From JAIOSM01 sp964593725 (GTDB lineage: Bacteria; Desulfobacterota; Desulfobacteria; Desulfobacterales; Desulfobacteraceae): a stretch of 43,384 nucleotides of DNA. The DNA is taken from NCBI GenBank assembly GCA_964593725.1, contig CAZQJS010000022.1, positions 1-43,384 on the forward strand. The letters are read 5' to 3'. The notes under the pieces were generated by a model, which saw only the letters and a program-made list of their open reading frames with translations, had not been told where the DNA came from and searched no databases. The translations under genes were made by a program, and so were the position numbers. Shown here one piece after another: positions 1 through 8,170 of the stretch (positions are counted from its first letter, which is position 1; the number at the start of each line of letters is the position of its first letter).

Positions 1-398
1 CACTTGTTGCCTGTTAAAACATTGGATATCTTTCCTGAATTACTTAAGGTATAAACCATAAAAGTTTCACCGCCGGCTGAAACAACAGCAGGGCATGAAA
101 TGCCGTCTGGTTTAACAAACTTATAGGCATATTCCACAGCCTGGGGTTCAGGTATGGTTGATAAATTTACAAATTTGCAGAATTTACGCCCGGTTGCAGC
201 TATTTTGTCAAATGAGGCAAGGTCATAATGATTTAAAACCGATACCAGGCCGTCCTTTGGGTTTCCCTCATGAAGATGAACCGAGTTTTTGACAATACGT
301 GGTTTTTCACTTCCCTGATACAGTTCAATATGGGCAACCGATACTGTGGATGCCCCAAGATTCAGGCCGAGTACTTTTAATTTTTTTGACTTTTCCAT
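1..398 (-). CDS. BadF/BadG/HgdC-type CoA-enzyme activase (ATPase), N-terminal part only
   Basis: The reverse strand reads open from an ATG at 398 to the window edge (about 132 residues). AAAGGA lies a few bases before the start. The protein opens with a glycine-rich phosphate loop (VLGLNLGASTVSV) typical of the ASKHA fold used by activators of 2-hydroxyacyl-CoA dehydratases and benzoyl-CoA reductases. A second conserved stretch, AATGRKF, matches the family's TG(Y/R)GR region. Known members hydrolyse ATP to push an electron into the dehydratase or reductase. The cluster-binding cysteines that would confirm this lie beyond the edge, so the substrate class cannot be told. The family is fairly secure; the partner enzyme is unknown. 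Confidence 0.7.
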   Translation of the reverse strand, partial: MEKSKKLKVLGLNLGASTVSVAHIELYQGSEKPRIVKNSVHLHEGNPKDGLVSVLNHYDLASFDKIAATGRKFCKFVNLSTIPEPQAVEYAYKFVKPDGISCPAVVSAGGETFMVYTLSNSGKISNVLTGNK

Positions 399-487
399 TT
401 TTCCTTTACAGATTCCAATAATCTATCCTAATTAATAAAACATGCCCGGATGAGCATTTTAGTAATTACTATAAATGTGAATACAGT

Positions 488-601
488 TTATGCTCTGATT
501 TCCAAACCTTCCTCATGTTTTTTAAGCCAGGTTTTTTTTAAATTACTGCCTGTGCCAGCGTTGCAGGAGAAACAGCAGAAAACAGGCCATGACTTTTCCA
601 T
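488..601 (-). CDS. Possible 37-residue cysteine-containing small protein
   Basis: An ATG at 601 preceded by GGAG (606-609, 4 bases away) opens a 37-codon frame that ends about 90 bases before the activase start. It holds an FCCFSC cluster and a lysine-rich tail. The frame also continues upstream to a TTG at 712, but that start has its AGGAGG too far away (16 bases). I recognise no family. It may be a leader peptide or chance; it is listed because of its place between a promoter-like element and the activase gene. Confidence 0.2.
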   Translation of the reverse strand: MEKSWPVFCCFSCNAGTGSNLKKTWLKKHEEGLEIRA

Positions 602-621
602 AAATCTCCGAATAGAAGTAA

Positions 622-640
622 TGTAACAATTATTGTTACA
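622..640. repeat. 19-base perfect palindrome in the activase leader
   Basis: The arms TGTAACAAT and ATTGTTACA flank a single central base. It lies inside the untranslated leader between the promoter-like element at 735-788 and the activase gene. The short centre argues for a protein-binding site rather than an RNA hairpin. Confidence 0.5.
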
Positions 641-734
641 GGATGAATATTGGGGATATGGGATAAGGATAAAGACCTGCTTTTTGCTAAAACAAGTATT
701 AAAAATTCTCAAAGTTTAAAATATTACTCCTCCT

Positions 735-788
735 CTGATAAAAGCACAATATGTTGTGCTTTTATCAGGGGATGTCTTATCCTGTCAA
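735..788 (-). promoter_or_regulatory. Promoter with a 34-base operator-like palindrome (activase side)
   Basis: On the minus strand TTGACA (788-783) is followed after 16 bases by GATAAA (766-761), a plausible sigma-70 promoter aimed at the activase gene. The -10 element is embedded in a perfect inverted repeat, CTGATAAAAGCACAA and its complement, at 735-749 and 754-768 around a TATG centre. No uridine run follows on either strand, so a simple terminator is less likely than a repressor operator. The 399-846 interval contains only this element, the 622-640 palindrome and the doubtful small frame at 488-601. Confidence 0.45.
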
Positions 789-846
789 GATAAAAATAAA
801 GCTTTTGAGAAGAAAAAAAAACTATATTGATATTTGTTAGAAAAAT

Positions 847-2313
847 TTAAAAACTATACTTAAGCTGAAAAAATATTCTGTCCTGATTATTATACGGGTA
901 AATGGTTGATGAGTCACTCCTGGACTGGTAAAAGGCAGCTCCGGCAAGTATGCTTAACCCATCAAACAGATCATACTCGGTTGTCAGGCGCAGAATATTT
1001 CCGTTACCTGGATGGAAATATACCCAGAGAATATCAAATTCAAGAGTATTGTGCATCATGCTGTATGTTGCCTGTGTGTATGTCCTGTACTCATTTTGTT
1101 CATCACTTAGAAAATGTTCATGGCTCAGTATATGGGTTTTTTCCACTTCAAAATTTATCCGGAGATTGGTTATACCTGTGTATTCAAGCCCTGCCAGCAG
1201 CGCTATTTTATCAGATTTTCTGGTTGTTTTTATTTCGGCAAAAGGAACCTTTGCATTTATTTTTTTCAGAATATCATTGCGCATAAGCTTGATATTATTC
1301 TGGAATGCCCCCTCAAATTTAAAAAGAACCGGACCTTTAACAAGGTTTCCAGACATACCAAGTGTTCTGTATTTATTGTACTTTGGCTGGAGAACAAGTC
1401 CTGATGCTGTCAGGGCTTTAATGTTAAGATATGGGCGGTCATCATAGGTGTTTGCTGCAACAAAGGATATGTCACCTCCGTTAAAGGATTTTTTTGCCCT
1501 TAATGCAAAACCAGGGGATCGAAATCCGCTTTTGCCCCTTTTTTCATTGAGGATTATTATTCCCGGCCTGCGTATTGAAGCATAGTAATCAAAATCTGAA
1601 CCTGCGCCGTTAATATCACTTCCAGGGTGTTCATGGGTGCTTGCAGCATCAAACAGCCAGTTGTCTGAAAAATATGATAATCTGATGACGTTCACAGGCA
1701 GTCTTGCATCTTCAATACTGATAAGCCCGGGCCGGGTCAGATCCCGTGGATTGACAACATCCAGAATTCTTGCATATTCAGACTCACCAAATACAACCAC
1801 CTGCCTTCCTGCCTTTATTGAAAGCCGATTGCTAAGTTTACCATCCAGGAAAAACTCTTTTACGGCAATATCATATTCATTATCATCAAGGGTCTCCTGT
1901 GAGAATTCACTCCTTGATTCAATGGCATAGGCAAAGTCATAAAAGGCATTTACAGAGCCCCTGAATTTCAAGTTGTCATTTATTTTATAATCAGATTCAA
2001 GAAAGAGTGCGGTTTCGACCCTGGACAGTTTTTTATGGTACCTGTTGTATCCATACTCTGTTCTGAATTTCAGAAAACCTCCCAGGGATAACCTGGAAAG
2101 ACTGTTCTCCGGGTCATCTTTGTTATATTCTGTATCTTCCATGGAGCTTATATCCGGATCAAGCTCAGGAAATGTGTCTGATTCTTCAAAATCAGAATCA
2201 AGGAATTCATCGGCAAAGGAGTTTGTTATTAATCCTGAAGATGTGCCGGCAATTGCCATGATCAAAACAAGGCAGAATATTTTTATAACATACTTATGAA
2301 CGTATTTATGCAT
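847..2313 (-). CDS. Outer-membrane beta-barrel protein, DUF1302-like
   Basis: The 488-residue product starts with a signal sequence (hydrophobic segment about 10-34), then an acidic low-complexity stretch, then alternating hydrophobic/polar strands. It ends in YSF, the terminal aromatic typical of proteins inserted by the Bam machinery. The central region (GRQVVVFGESEYARILDVVN, then NPRDLTRPG) resembles DUF1302-type barrels that occur next to MMPL pumps. Its ATG shares an A with the stop of the preceding gene (TAATG), so translation is probably coupled. Its likely role is as an outer-membrane partner or channel for the pump and the LolA-like protein; the cargo is unknown. Confidence 0.65.
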   Translation of the reverse strand: MHKYVHKYVIKIFCLVLIMAIAGTSSGLITNSFADEFLDSDFEESDTFPELDPDISSMEDTEYNKDDPENSLSRLSLGGFLKFRTEYGYNRYHKKLSRVETALFLESDYKINDNLKFRGSVNAFYDFAYAIESRSEFSQETLDDNEYDIAVKEFFLDGKLSNRLSIKAGRQVVVFGESEYARILDVVNPRDLTRPGLISIEDARLPVNVIRLSYFSDNWLFDAASTHEHPGSDINGAGSDFDYYASIRRPGIIILNEKRGKSGFRSPGFALRAKKSFNGGDISFVAANTYDDRPYLNIKALTASGLVLQPKYNKYRTLGMSGNLVKGPVLFKFEGAFQNNIKLMRNDILKKINAKVPFAEIKTTRKSDKIALLAGLEYTGITNLRINFEVEKTHILSHEHFLSDEQNEYRTYTQATYSMMHNTLEFDILWVYFHPGNGNILRLTTEYDLFDGLSILAGAAFYQSRSDSSTIYPYNNQDRIFFQLKYSF

Positions 2314-3149
2314 TACAGTCCCCGCTCCATACTGAGTGTTGTAAAACGGGCATCATCAATATCAGTATTATATTTTACGCTGCTGATTTTTAATAATGTT
2401 GTATGCTCTACCCTGCCTTTTGCTGTTGTTATCATTGTCATTTTGCAGGCAGTCCAGATACCGTCTATTTTTTTGATATCACCGGCCTTTAAGAACTTAA
2501 TTTTATGCCCTTTTTTTACCCAGTATTTTGCCTTGACAACCATGAAATTATCCTTTCTTATCCACATCAGTGATTTTAAATATCCTGTTTCATCCATTAC
2601 TTTTTTCTTTTTTGAATCCTTTGGTACTCCCTGAATAACCCATGTGTCAAAGCCGTCAACCAGCATGCTCTCTTTAACAAATGTATAGTCCCAGTTTTCT
2701 ATTGTGATGCCGTTTATATCTGAATAGGAAAAATCACTGCCCATAAAAGCACTGGATTTATCACTTGATGCAATGCGTTTTACCTTTTTCAAAGCCGGAA
2801 GATAGAGCCATGAATCGTCTTCTTTACCAGGATCATCCCAGTCAAAAGACATATAGGCAGTATTTTTAACATCAGCAGGGCTTAAAAAGAAAACAATCTT
2901 TTTTGTATCTTTTCCATAATCCTTGGAGATATTTTTAATTTTTCTGATTCTTTTCTGTCTCTTTTTGTTCACCAGTACCATTGTGATATCTGATCTCATT
3001 GTCTGGCCGTCATCCCGGTTATCCATTTTTTTCATTACCTCAGGGGCTGTAATATTGTCCCCGGCCCATACCGTAACAGAAGTTGAAATAGTCATTAAAG
3101 ACAGAACAGTGATTATCATTGCCATGGGTATAATTTTTTTTGCATTCAT
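2313..3149 (-). CDS. Outer membrane lipoprotein-sorting protein (LolA-like fold)
   Basis: 278 residues with a clear N-terminal signal peptide (about 1-29), hence periplasmic. The body, with VLVNKKRQKRIRKIK, LSPADVKNTAYMSFDWD and WLYLPALKKVKRI, matches the LolA-like family that accompanies MMPL/RND transporters in Proteobacteria. Such proteins have a half-barrel that binds lipid or lipoprotein acyl chains. It lies 13 bases after the pump gene and is coupled to the barrel gene, so all three probably act together in carrying a hydrophobic cargo across the envelope. The cargo cannot be deduced. Confidence 0.75.
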   Translation of the reverse strand: MNAKKIIPMAMIITVLSLMTISTSVTVWAGDNITAPEVMKKMDNRDDGQTMRSDITMVLVNKKRQKRIRKIKNISKDYGKDTKKIVFFLSPADVKNTAYMSFDWDDPGKEDDSWLYLPALKKVKRIASSDKSSAFMGSDFSYSDINGITIENWDYTFVKESMLVDGFDTWVIQGVPKDSKKKKVMDETGYLKSLMWIRKDNFMVVKAKYWVKKGHKIKFLKAGDIKKIDGIWTACKMTMITTAKGRVEHTTLLKISSVKYNTDIDDARFTTLSMERGL

Positions 3150-3162
3150 TTTTTTGTCCTCT

Positions 3163-5757
3163 TTAAATATTATGTTGGGGGTTAAAGGTTATCTGTTTTT
3201 CTACACCTGCCTGTGTCTGTGAAGCTTTGGAACGTTCAAGGAGAACAATGAAAACAGGTATTAGAGCAAGTGTTGTAAATGCACTCACAAGCATGGTTAT
3301 TGTTATCATAAAACCCATGATGATCAAGGGAGTGAGAATGGAAAATAAAAGCGCAACAAAACCCAGCCCCACGGTTACGGCATTGGAGACAATTGCCTTG
3401 CCGCTGTGGCTTACTGTATTGGTTAAGGCATCAGAGAAAGCCATGCCTTTTTCCCTGTTTTTTCTGAACCTTGAAATATAATGGATTCCATAATCTACAC
3501 CTATGCCTATGACAATGCTTGAAATAATCGCTGTTCCCATGTCCAGAGTGATATGGAAAAATCCCATGATGCCGAAATTGATTGAGATTGTCATGATAAG
3601 GGGTACCATTGCAATGGATGCATAAGTTAAGGTCCGGAAGGTAAATAGCAGCATGAAAAATACAAGGACAAGGGATACTAATAAAGATATGATCTGACCA
3701 TTTACAATCTCATGGGTTGCGTCAACCGCAACATGGGCAAGACCGCTGACATCAAGACTCAGACCCGGAGGAAAATTCTGTTCTGCAAATGCTTTTACTT
3801 CACTGGTAAGCTCAACCATTTTCCTGGATGAATTGCTTTTAACAACAGCTCTGATATTAAGCCTTGTATAATTATCATCCGTGAGATCGGTCAATACATC
3901 TCCCCCTCCGTTTTCATAGAGCAGCAAAAGCTGTGCAATTTTATTTTCAGATGCACTGTTTTGATCTTCTCCCTCTGGTATGCCAGGGATTATATTAGCT
4001 TTTTTGTCTTCATTGTTCATAACATAATTAATGCGTTTGATAAGATCATTCAAACCAAGGGCTTTGCCCACAACCGGCCTTGATTGAAGAAACCTGACAA
4101 AATCATCAACAGCTCTGAGGTTTTCAGGGTTTTTAAATGGCTGGTCATCCCCTGAATTGTCCCGGATTAGAAAATTGATCACAGAACTTCCTGCAGCAGC
4201 GCTGTTTAGTTTCTGTGTGGCTTTATATAGGGTGGAATTCTTTAAAAAATATTCAGCTGTGTTGTTGTCCACCACTACCTTTGATGTCCCGAACAATGCA
4301 ATGATCAGAATAGCAAGAGCCGTTGATCCAATGAGTTTTGGTTTTGCAACCATTGTCTTTGTAAAACCAATTAAGAGGTTTGTATAGATTTTTTCAAAAT
4401 TTGATATTTTTTTCTCCTTTGCACCTGTTTTTTCAGGCAGAAGGACAAGAAGGGCAGGGATGAAAAAAAGTGAGAAAAACATGGCAACTATTGTTCCAAT
4501 TGCCACAAAAATTCCAAAATGCCTGAGCTGGACTATTTTAGTTAAAGATATGGCGTAAAAGGCAACAGCTGTTGTGACTGATGTCATGATCACAGGCATG
4601 GTCAAATGCTGCAGCATGAGTTTTACAGCCTCTATTTTGTCATGGCCTTTTTCAAGATTATCTCTATATTCGGAAAAAATGTGAATACCGTCGGCAACAC
4701 CTATGGATAGAATAAATACAGGCAGGGTTGTTGTGACAATATTCATGGGAATATTGAATAAAACCTGTATGCCAAGGGTTATAATAAGGGAGAGGATTAC
4801 AACGGCAAGGGGAGCTGCAACTCCTTTTATGCTCCTGAATGTGAAAAAAAGGCATGCCACAACAATCATGAGCACAATGGGGAAAAGCCGTCTTGTGTCC
4901 TGCTGCATTACTTTGCCCAGGGCGCCTGTAACAACCGGCATCCCGGATATATAGTATTTCTCAGGCCCCTGGATGCGATTCTCCATGATATCCAATACCT
5001 TTTTATAGATCATATATTTCTCATCAGAGTTATCTTCATTTGTTGATATTTCAATTATAATACTTGTATACCTGGGATCATCCTGAACAAGGGTGTTGTG
5101 GAAAAGTTCATTTGAGAGAACTTTTTTCTTAATATTTTCAAGTTCTTTTTTATCTTCAGGCACATCTTCATATATTGTGCTTATATCAAGTTCATCGTTT
5201 CTGCCAAGGATATTATCTGTATTTGCAAGGGAAGTTACTTTGATTATGGGGAAAAGCCTGTCTGAGAAACATGAGAGGGCTGCATTCAGTTCTGTGCTGC
5301 TTTTATCTGACAGGGATAACTCCTGAAAGATCTCGTCCACAAGCATCCAAGTATTGGAATCTATCTTTTTTTCTGCCACCATGGTAATTTTTTTCTTCAA
5401 GCTTTCGGGTGCTGATTCAGCTGACTGCAGAAGCCGTGCTCTATCCTTATCTGTAACAATATTGATATTTTCAAATGCATTGGTCAGTTTTTTGATTCTT
5501 GTTAATGTCCCATGGGTGAAAATGTCTTTTTCAGCTTCCATTAAAATCAATATGCTCTCTTTGGTTCCTGTGTAGTCCTGCTGGAGTTTTTCAAGATTTA
5601 TACGGCTTGGATGATCCGGCGGCAGAAGATAGGGAGTCGGATTCCTTGTAAGGCCGCTGAGCATGCTTCCTGCCCATATGGCGATAATGATAAAAACTGA
5701 TATTATTAAACCAGGGAAACGTACCACTGATTTTTCAACAAATAGATCTATTTTCAT
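3163..5757 (-). CDS. RND/MMPL superfamily exporter (HAE3-type)
   Basis: The 864-residue protein has the duplicated RND plan: a first membrane helix (about 13-34), a large periplasmic domain, a block of five or six helices (about 290-440), then the same arrangement repeated (helix about 470-490, periplasmic domain, helices about 695-845). Recognisable RND signatures include SIGVADGIHIFSEYRDN in the first half and GIGVDYGIHYISRFRKNREK in the second, each with the acidic residue used for proton coupling. There is no separate membrane-fusion protein gene; the LolA-like and barrel proteins downstream are the probable partners. The start is preceded by AAAAAGG. The family is certain, the substrate unknown. 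Confidence 0.85.
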   Translation of the reverse strand: MKIDLFVEKSVVRFPGLIISVFIIIAIWAGSMLSGLTRNPTPYLLPPDHPSRINLEKLQQDYTGTKESILILMEAEKDIFTHGTLTRIKKLTNAFENINIVTDKDRARLLQSAESAPESLKKKITMVAEKKIDSNTWMLVDEIFQELSLSDKSSTELNAALSCFSDRLFPIIKVTSLANTDNILGRNDELDISTIYEDVPEDKKELENIKKKVLSNELFHNTLVQDDPRYTSIIIEISTNEDNSDEKYMIYKKVLDIMENRIQGPEKYYISGMPVVTGALGKVMQQDTRRLFPIVLMIVVACLFFTFRSIKGVAAPLAVVILSLIITLGIQVLFNIPMNIVTTTLPVFILSIGVADGIHIFSEYRDNLEKGHDKIEAVKLMLQHLTMPVIMTSVTTAVAFYAISLTKIVQLRHFGIFVAIGTIVAMFFSLFFIPALLVLLPEKTGAKEKKISNFEKIYTNLLIGFTKTMVAKPKLIGSTALAILIIALFGTSKVVVDNNTAEYFLKNSTLYKATQKLNSAAAGSSVINFLIRDNSGDDQPFKNPENLRAVDDFVRFLQSRPVVGKALGLNDLIKRINYVMNNEDKKANIIPGIPEGEDQNSASENKIAQLLLLYENGGGDVLTDLTDDNYTRLNIRAVVKSNSSRKMVELTSEVKAFAEQNFPPGLSLDVSGLAHVAVDATHEIVNGQIISLLVSLVLVFFMLLFTFRTLTYASIAMVPLIMTISINFGIMGFFHITLDMGTAIISSIVIGIGVDYGIHYISRFRKNREKGMAFSDALTNTVSHSGKAIVSNAVTVGLGFVALLFSILTPLIIMGFMITITMLVSAFTTLALIPVFIVLLERSKASQTQAGVEKQITFNPQHNI

Positions 5758-5795
5758 TTTTTTACCTTTTTATTAATAATTTCATCTTTGTATCA

Positions 5796-5828
5796 AGAAC
5801 AATGTTCTAATTATGACTCGCGGTCATA
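5796..5828 (-). promoter_or_regulatory. TetR-type operator region upstream of the pump operon
   Basis: TATGAC-5-GTCATA (5812-5828) shares the TGACT...GTCA core and identical spacing with the palindrome before the tetR gene at 6514-6526. A second palindrome, AGAAC-AAT-GTTCT (5796-5808), lies between it and the pump gene. Since the tetR terminator is just upstream, this 80-base interval must hold the pump operon promoter, and the motifs are the natural binding sites for the regulator. I found no convincing -10/-35 pair. Confidence 0.5.
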
Positions 5829-5838
5829 ACCGGCGTTT

Positions 5839-5860
5839 AAAAAAACTCCCCAAAGGGAGT
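5839..5860 (-). terminator. Rho-independent terminator of the tetR gene
   Basis: Read on the minus strand, ACTCCC and GGGAGT (5845-5860) form a 6-bp stem with a 4-base loop, followed directly by a run of T (5844-5839). It sits 27 bases after the tetR stop and separates that gene from the pump operon. Confidence 0.7.
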
Positions 5861-5886
5861 ATATTGTTCCGGACAAGCCTTTTATT

Positions 5887-6495
5887 TTATCCCATGAATC
5901 CTTTTAAGATCATATTCTCCATGAGCAGATATAGTTGTTCATTGGGTTTAACCTCTCCTGCAAAAATAAGGTCAAACACACCGGTCAGGAGTCCAACAGC
6001 AGCAGCAACAAGGTTTTCAACAGGTTCATCCCTGAACAGCTCATCTTTAATGCCTCGGTTGATGAGTGCTGTTATCTGCCTGTTCTTTTCACGGTTTGCC
6101 TTTGTAAAAGTCATTAACACCTCAGGGGTCATATCCTCCATTAACAGGAGTTGATCGCATTTTCTATACACTGCAAATTTTCTTATGTCATTTGTAATTA
6201 TGTCCCAGAAGAGCCTTAGAACCTGTTTGATTTGTGTGATAAGCGGGGCTTTGACATCAATCTTGTCAAAGGCTGATAGAATCTCATTGCTCTGGCGGAT
6301 GACAAGAAAGCCGAAAATCTCATTTTTACTTGAAAAATGCTTGTAAATAGTTCCTTTTCCAACCTCTGCCTTTTCTGCAATCATTTCAATGGTTACAGAT
6401 TCAATACCAGCTTCGGAAAACAGGTCAAGGGCAGCCTGGAGAATATCTTCCTCCCTCTGTTTAAACTGCCTTGCTTTTCTGTCTGCAATACTCAT
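5887..6495 (-). CDS. TetR/AcrR family transcriptional repressor
   Basis: 202 residues. The N-terminal helix-turn-helix (about 15-60, with SVTIEMIAEKAEVGKGTIY and YKHFSSKNEIF) is standard for TetR proteins; the C-terminal half is the variable ligand-binding and dimerisation domain. It is divided from the pump operon by its own terminator, and a matching palindrome stands in front of both transcription units. It therefore probably represses itself and the pump operon and is released by a pump substrate or membrane lipid. The ATG at 6495 is preceded by GGAGGGGG (6497-6504), a strong ribosome-binding site. Confidence 0.85.
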   Translation of the reverse strand: MSIADRKARQFKQREEDILQAALDLFSEAGIESVTIEMIAEKAEVGKGTIYKHFSSKNEIFGFLVIRQSNEILSAFDKIDVKAPLITQIKQVLRLFWDIITNDIRKFAVYRKCDQLLLMEDMTPEVLMTFTKANREKNRQITALINRGIKDELFRDEPVENLVAAAVGLLTGVFDLIFAGEVKPNEQLYLLMENMILKGFMG

Positions 6496-6513
6496 ACCCC
6501 CTCCTGTGTAACG

Positions 6514-6526
6514 TGACTGACAGTCA
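6514..6526. promoter_or_regulatory. Palindromic operator in front of tetR
   Basis: TGACTGACAGTCA is a perfect palindrome with a single central base, 18 bases before the tetR start. Ten of its 13 bases are identical to the 5814-5826 site before the pump gene. It is best explained as the autoregulatory site of the TetR protein. Confidence 0.55.
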
Positions 6527-6563
6527 TAAAATATTCCCGGCTGATTCTTTTGTCAAGTTTTTT

Positions 6564-7031
6564 TTATAAAGATCTGCCGGTAATATTAAACAGGAGAAAG
6601 CCGTTTCTGAACCTGGGGCCTCCTATGGTAATGCTTCTGTTGTTTTTTAATATGATTTGGGTACCAAAGATTTGATTTTTTGTTTTATGGATTGTGATTT
6701 GATATTTTATTTTTTCTCCTGTTATGTTAACCGGAGTTACAGATAGTGTCCGTCTACCCGGAAGGGTAACCCGGCCTGTCTGATTCTTTCCAAGGCGCAT
6801 ATTTTTTGTTTTTAAAAGCCTGTATGAGGTATACTTAAAAACAGAACTCAATTCCTCGGCTAAATCGGTAAGCTCCGGGTCTATGTGGTTTTGGTTCTGG
6901 GATGCATGAATTACCAGCACGTCAGTGTCCACTGCATTTTCAGCCGATACACTGTCTGGAAAAACAGAGGCCAGGGCAATAAAGCAGCAGACTGCCGGAA
7001 AATAAAAAAATATTTTTTTAAATCTGTTCAT
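6564..7031 (-). CDS. Exported protein of unknown function in the ECF sigma cluster
   Basis: 155 residues with a signal peptide (about 1-30, ending VSA before ENAVD). The mature part looks like a single beta-rich domain (repeated basic/hydrophobic strands, GRVTLPGRRTLSVTPVNI, ending in an NITGRSL tail). I recognise no named family. It follows the anti-sigma gene by 20 bases on the same strand and is probably the third gene of that operon, either an envelope sensor component or a target. Only export and operon membership are supported. Confidence 0.6.
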   Translation of the reverse strand: MNRFKKIFFYFPAVCCFIALASVFPDSVSAENAVDTDVLVIHASQNQNHIDPELTDLAEELSSVFKYTSYRLLKTKNMRLGKNQTGRVTLPGRRTLSVTPVNITGEKIKYQITIHKTKNQIFGTQIILKNNRSITIGGPRFRNGFLLFNITGRSL

Positions 7032-7051
7032 GACATCTTCTCCTTACAATA

Positions 7052-7537
7052 TCAGGCTTCGGAAAACCATATTATAGTATGCCTGTTTTTTTTTGTTTCA
7101 AAGATCATTATTGATGAAGCATCTCCATCAATTGAATTAACAATGGCACTGGAGCCAATCCCTCCCACAGGTGTTTTATGCCCTGGCAGCACCTGGAAAA
7201 ATATAAACAGTATTCCCAGGATGACAGCAGCTGATATACCCTTTAAGTAAAACTTTGAAAAGAAATAATCAAATACTTTTTTATAATAAGATTTTTCCCT
7301 TTGCTTTATTCTTTCCATGACCTTCAGCCCTGGAAGCGCTTTATCGATCTTATCAACCTGTTTTGATATATTGTGGGTAAATATCCCGGACAATTTTCTG
7401 TATTTTGCAACAGTATCACTGCAGACGGGACATGTTTCAAGATGTTTTGATATTTCCACGGTTTTCTCTAAAGAGAGCTCATTGTCGGCAAAACAGCTGA
7501 TTATCTTTTTATCATATAATTTACAAGCTCTTTTCAT
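7052..7537 (-). CDS. Anti-sigma factor with cytoplasmic zinc finger (zf-HC2) and one membrane helix
   Basis: The N-terminal domain carries the H-x3-C-x2-C zinc motif (HLETCPVC) of anti-sigma factors that hold ECF sigma factors at the membrane. One transmembrane segment (GISAAVILGILFIFFQVL) follows, then a short extracytoplasmic tail (SSIMIFETKK...IIWFSEA). I chose the ATG at 7537, which has AAAGG about 10 bases upstream; an in-frame TTG at 7558 would overlap the sigma gene stop (TTGA) and add seven residues. It lies directly after the sigma gene, as in most ECF/anti-sigma pairs, and is expected to bind that sigma factor. Confidence 0.75.
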   Translation of the reverse strand: MKRACKLYDKKIISCFADNELSLEKTVEISKHLETCPVCSDTVAKYRKLSGIFTHNISKQVDKIDKALPGLKVMERIKQREKSYYKKVFDYFFSKFYLKGISAAVILGILFIFFQVLPGHKTPVGGIGSSAIVNSIDGDASSIMIFETKKNRHTIIWFSEA

Positions 7538-7554
7538 GGTTTTTACGCCTTTGA

Positions 7555-8130
7555 TCAATTTTCCATTGATTCCAATAATATTTTTCGTGCATGGTGGAGC
7601 CTTGAGCCCACAGTCCCCCTTTTTATTTTAAGGAGTTTTGCAATGTCATGGTACCCCATACCTTCAAGTGTGTTTAAAACAAAAACAACCCTTATTTTTT
7701 CAGGTAGTTTCCCAATACTCTCCATGATATGCTCCTCGCTTTGCTTTTCCCTGAAGAGTGTTTCCGGATTGGTGTCATTCTTTCCGGCTTTAAAAAGTTC
7801 TGCTTCATCCTTTGTTTCCATCTGCTGATGATCCCACCGGAAACGTCTCTTCCATTTTCTTTTCCAGTTCAGGCAGTTATTTACGGTTATCTTCCGGAGC
7901 CACACTGCAAGGCTTGCTTCCTGCCTGAAGTTTTTTATATTTTTGTGAACACTTACAAATACATCCTGTACTATTTCAAGACTCTCTTCTCTATCAAGTG
8001 TTATACCATAGGCAGTTTTTAAAAGCATGGTCTGATATTTTTTGACAAGGATATTAAATGCCCATTCCTGTCCCTGTTTCAATCTTGCAACCAGGTCATG
8101 CTCTTCAATATTATCAATATTTGATGCCAA
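7555..8130 (-). CDS. ECF-type RNA polymerase sigma factor (sigma-70 family)
   Basis: 191 residues with region 2 (FNILVKKYQTMLLKTAYGIT, then EIVQDVFVSVHKNIKNF) and region 4 (KLPEKIRVVFVLNTLEGMGY, then IAKLLKIKRGTVGSRLHHAR), the two domains of RpoE/SigW-type factors. The only good start is a TTG at 8130 with AGG about 9 bases before it. An inverted repeat, TTTAACA-8-TGTTAAA (8146-8167), fills the short gap to the next upstream gene and could be a control site. With the anti-sigma gene behind it, it should direct a stress regulon, likely including its own operon. Confidence 0.85.
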   Translation of the reverse strand: MASNIDNIEEHDLVARLKQGQEWAFNILVKKYQTMLLKTAYGITLDREESLEIVQDVFVSVHKNIKNFRQEASLAVWLRKITVNNCLNWKRKWKRRFRWDHQQMETKDEAELFKAGKNDTNPETLFREKQSEEHIMESIGKLPEKIRVVFVLNTLEGMGYHDIAKLLKIKRGTVGSRLHHARKILLESMEN

Positions 8131-8170
8131 TTATTAAGCCTATGGTTTAACACTTTAAGTTGTTAAATAA

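Noticed and set aside
735..768. Simple terminator for the barrel gene operon
   Set aside because: The stem is strong but no T run follows on either strand, and it overlaps a promoter-like element; operator preferred, though a terminator is not excluded.
906..1447. Overlapping plus-strand frames opposite the outer-membrane barrel gene
   Set aside because: Three frames compete in the same place, and the minus strand encodes a convincing signal-peptide barrel protein.
4664..4855. 63-codon minus-strand frame inside the pump gene
   Set aside because: It lies in another frame of the same strand within a well-supported RND gene and has no features of its own.
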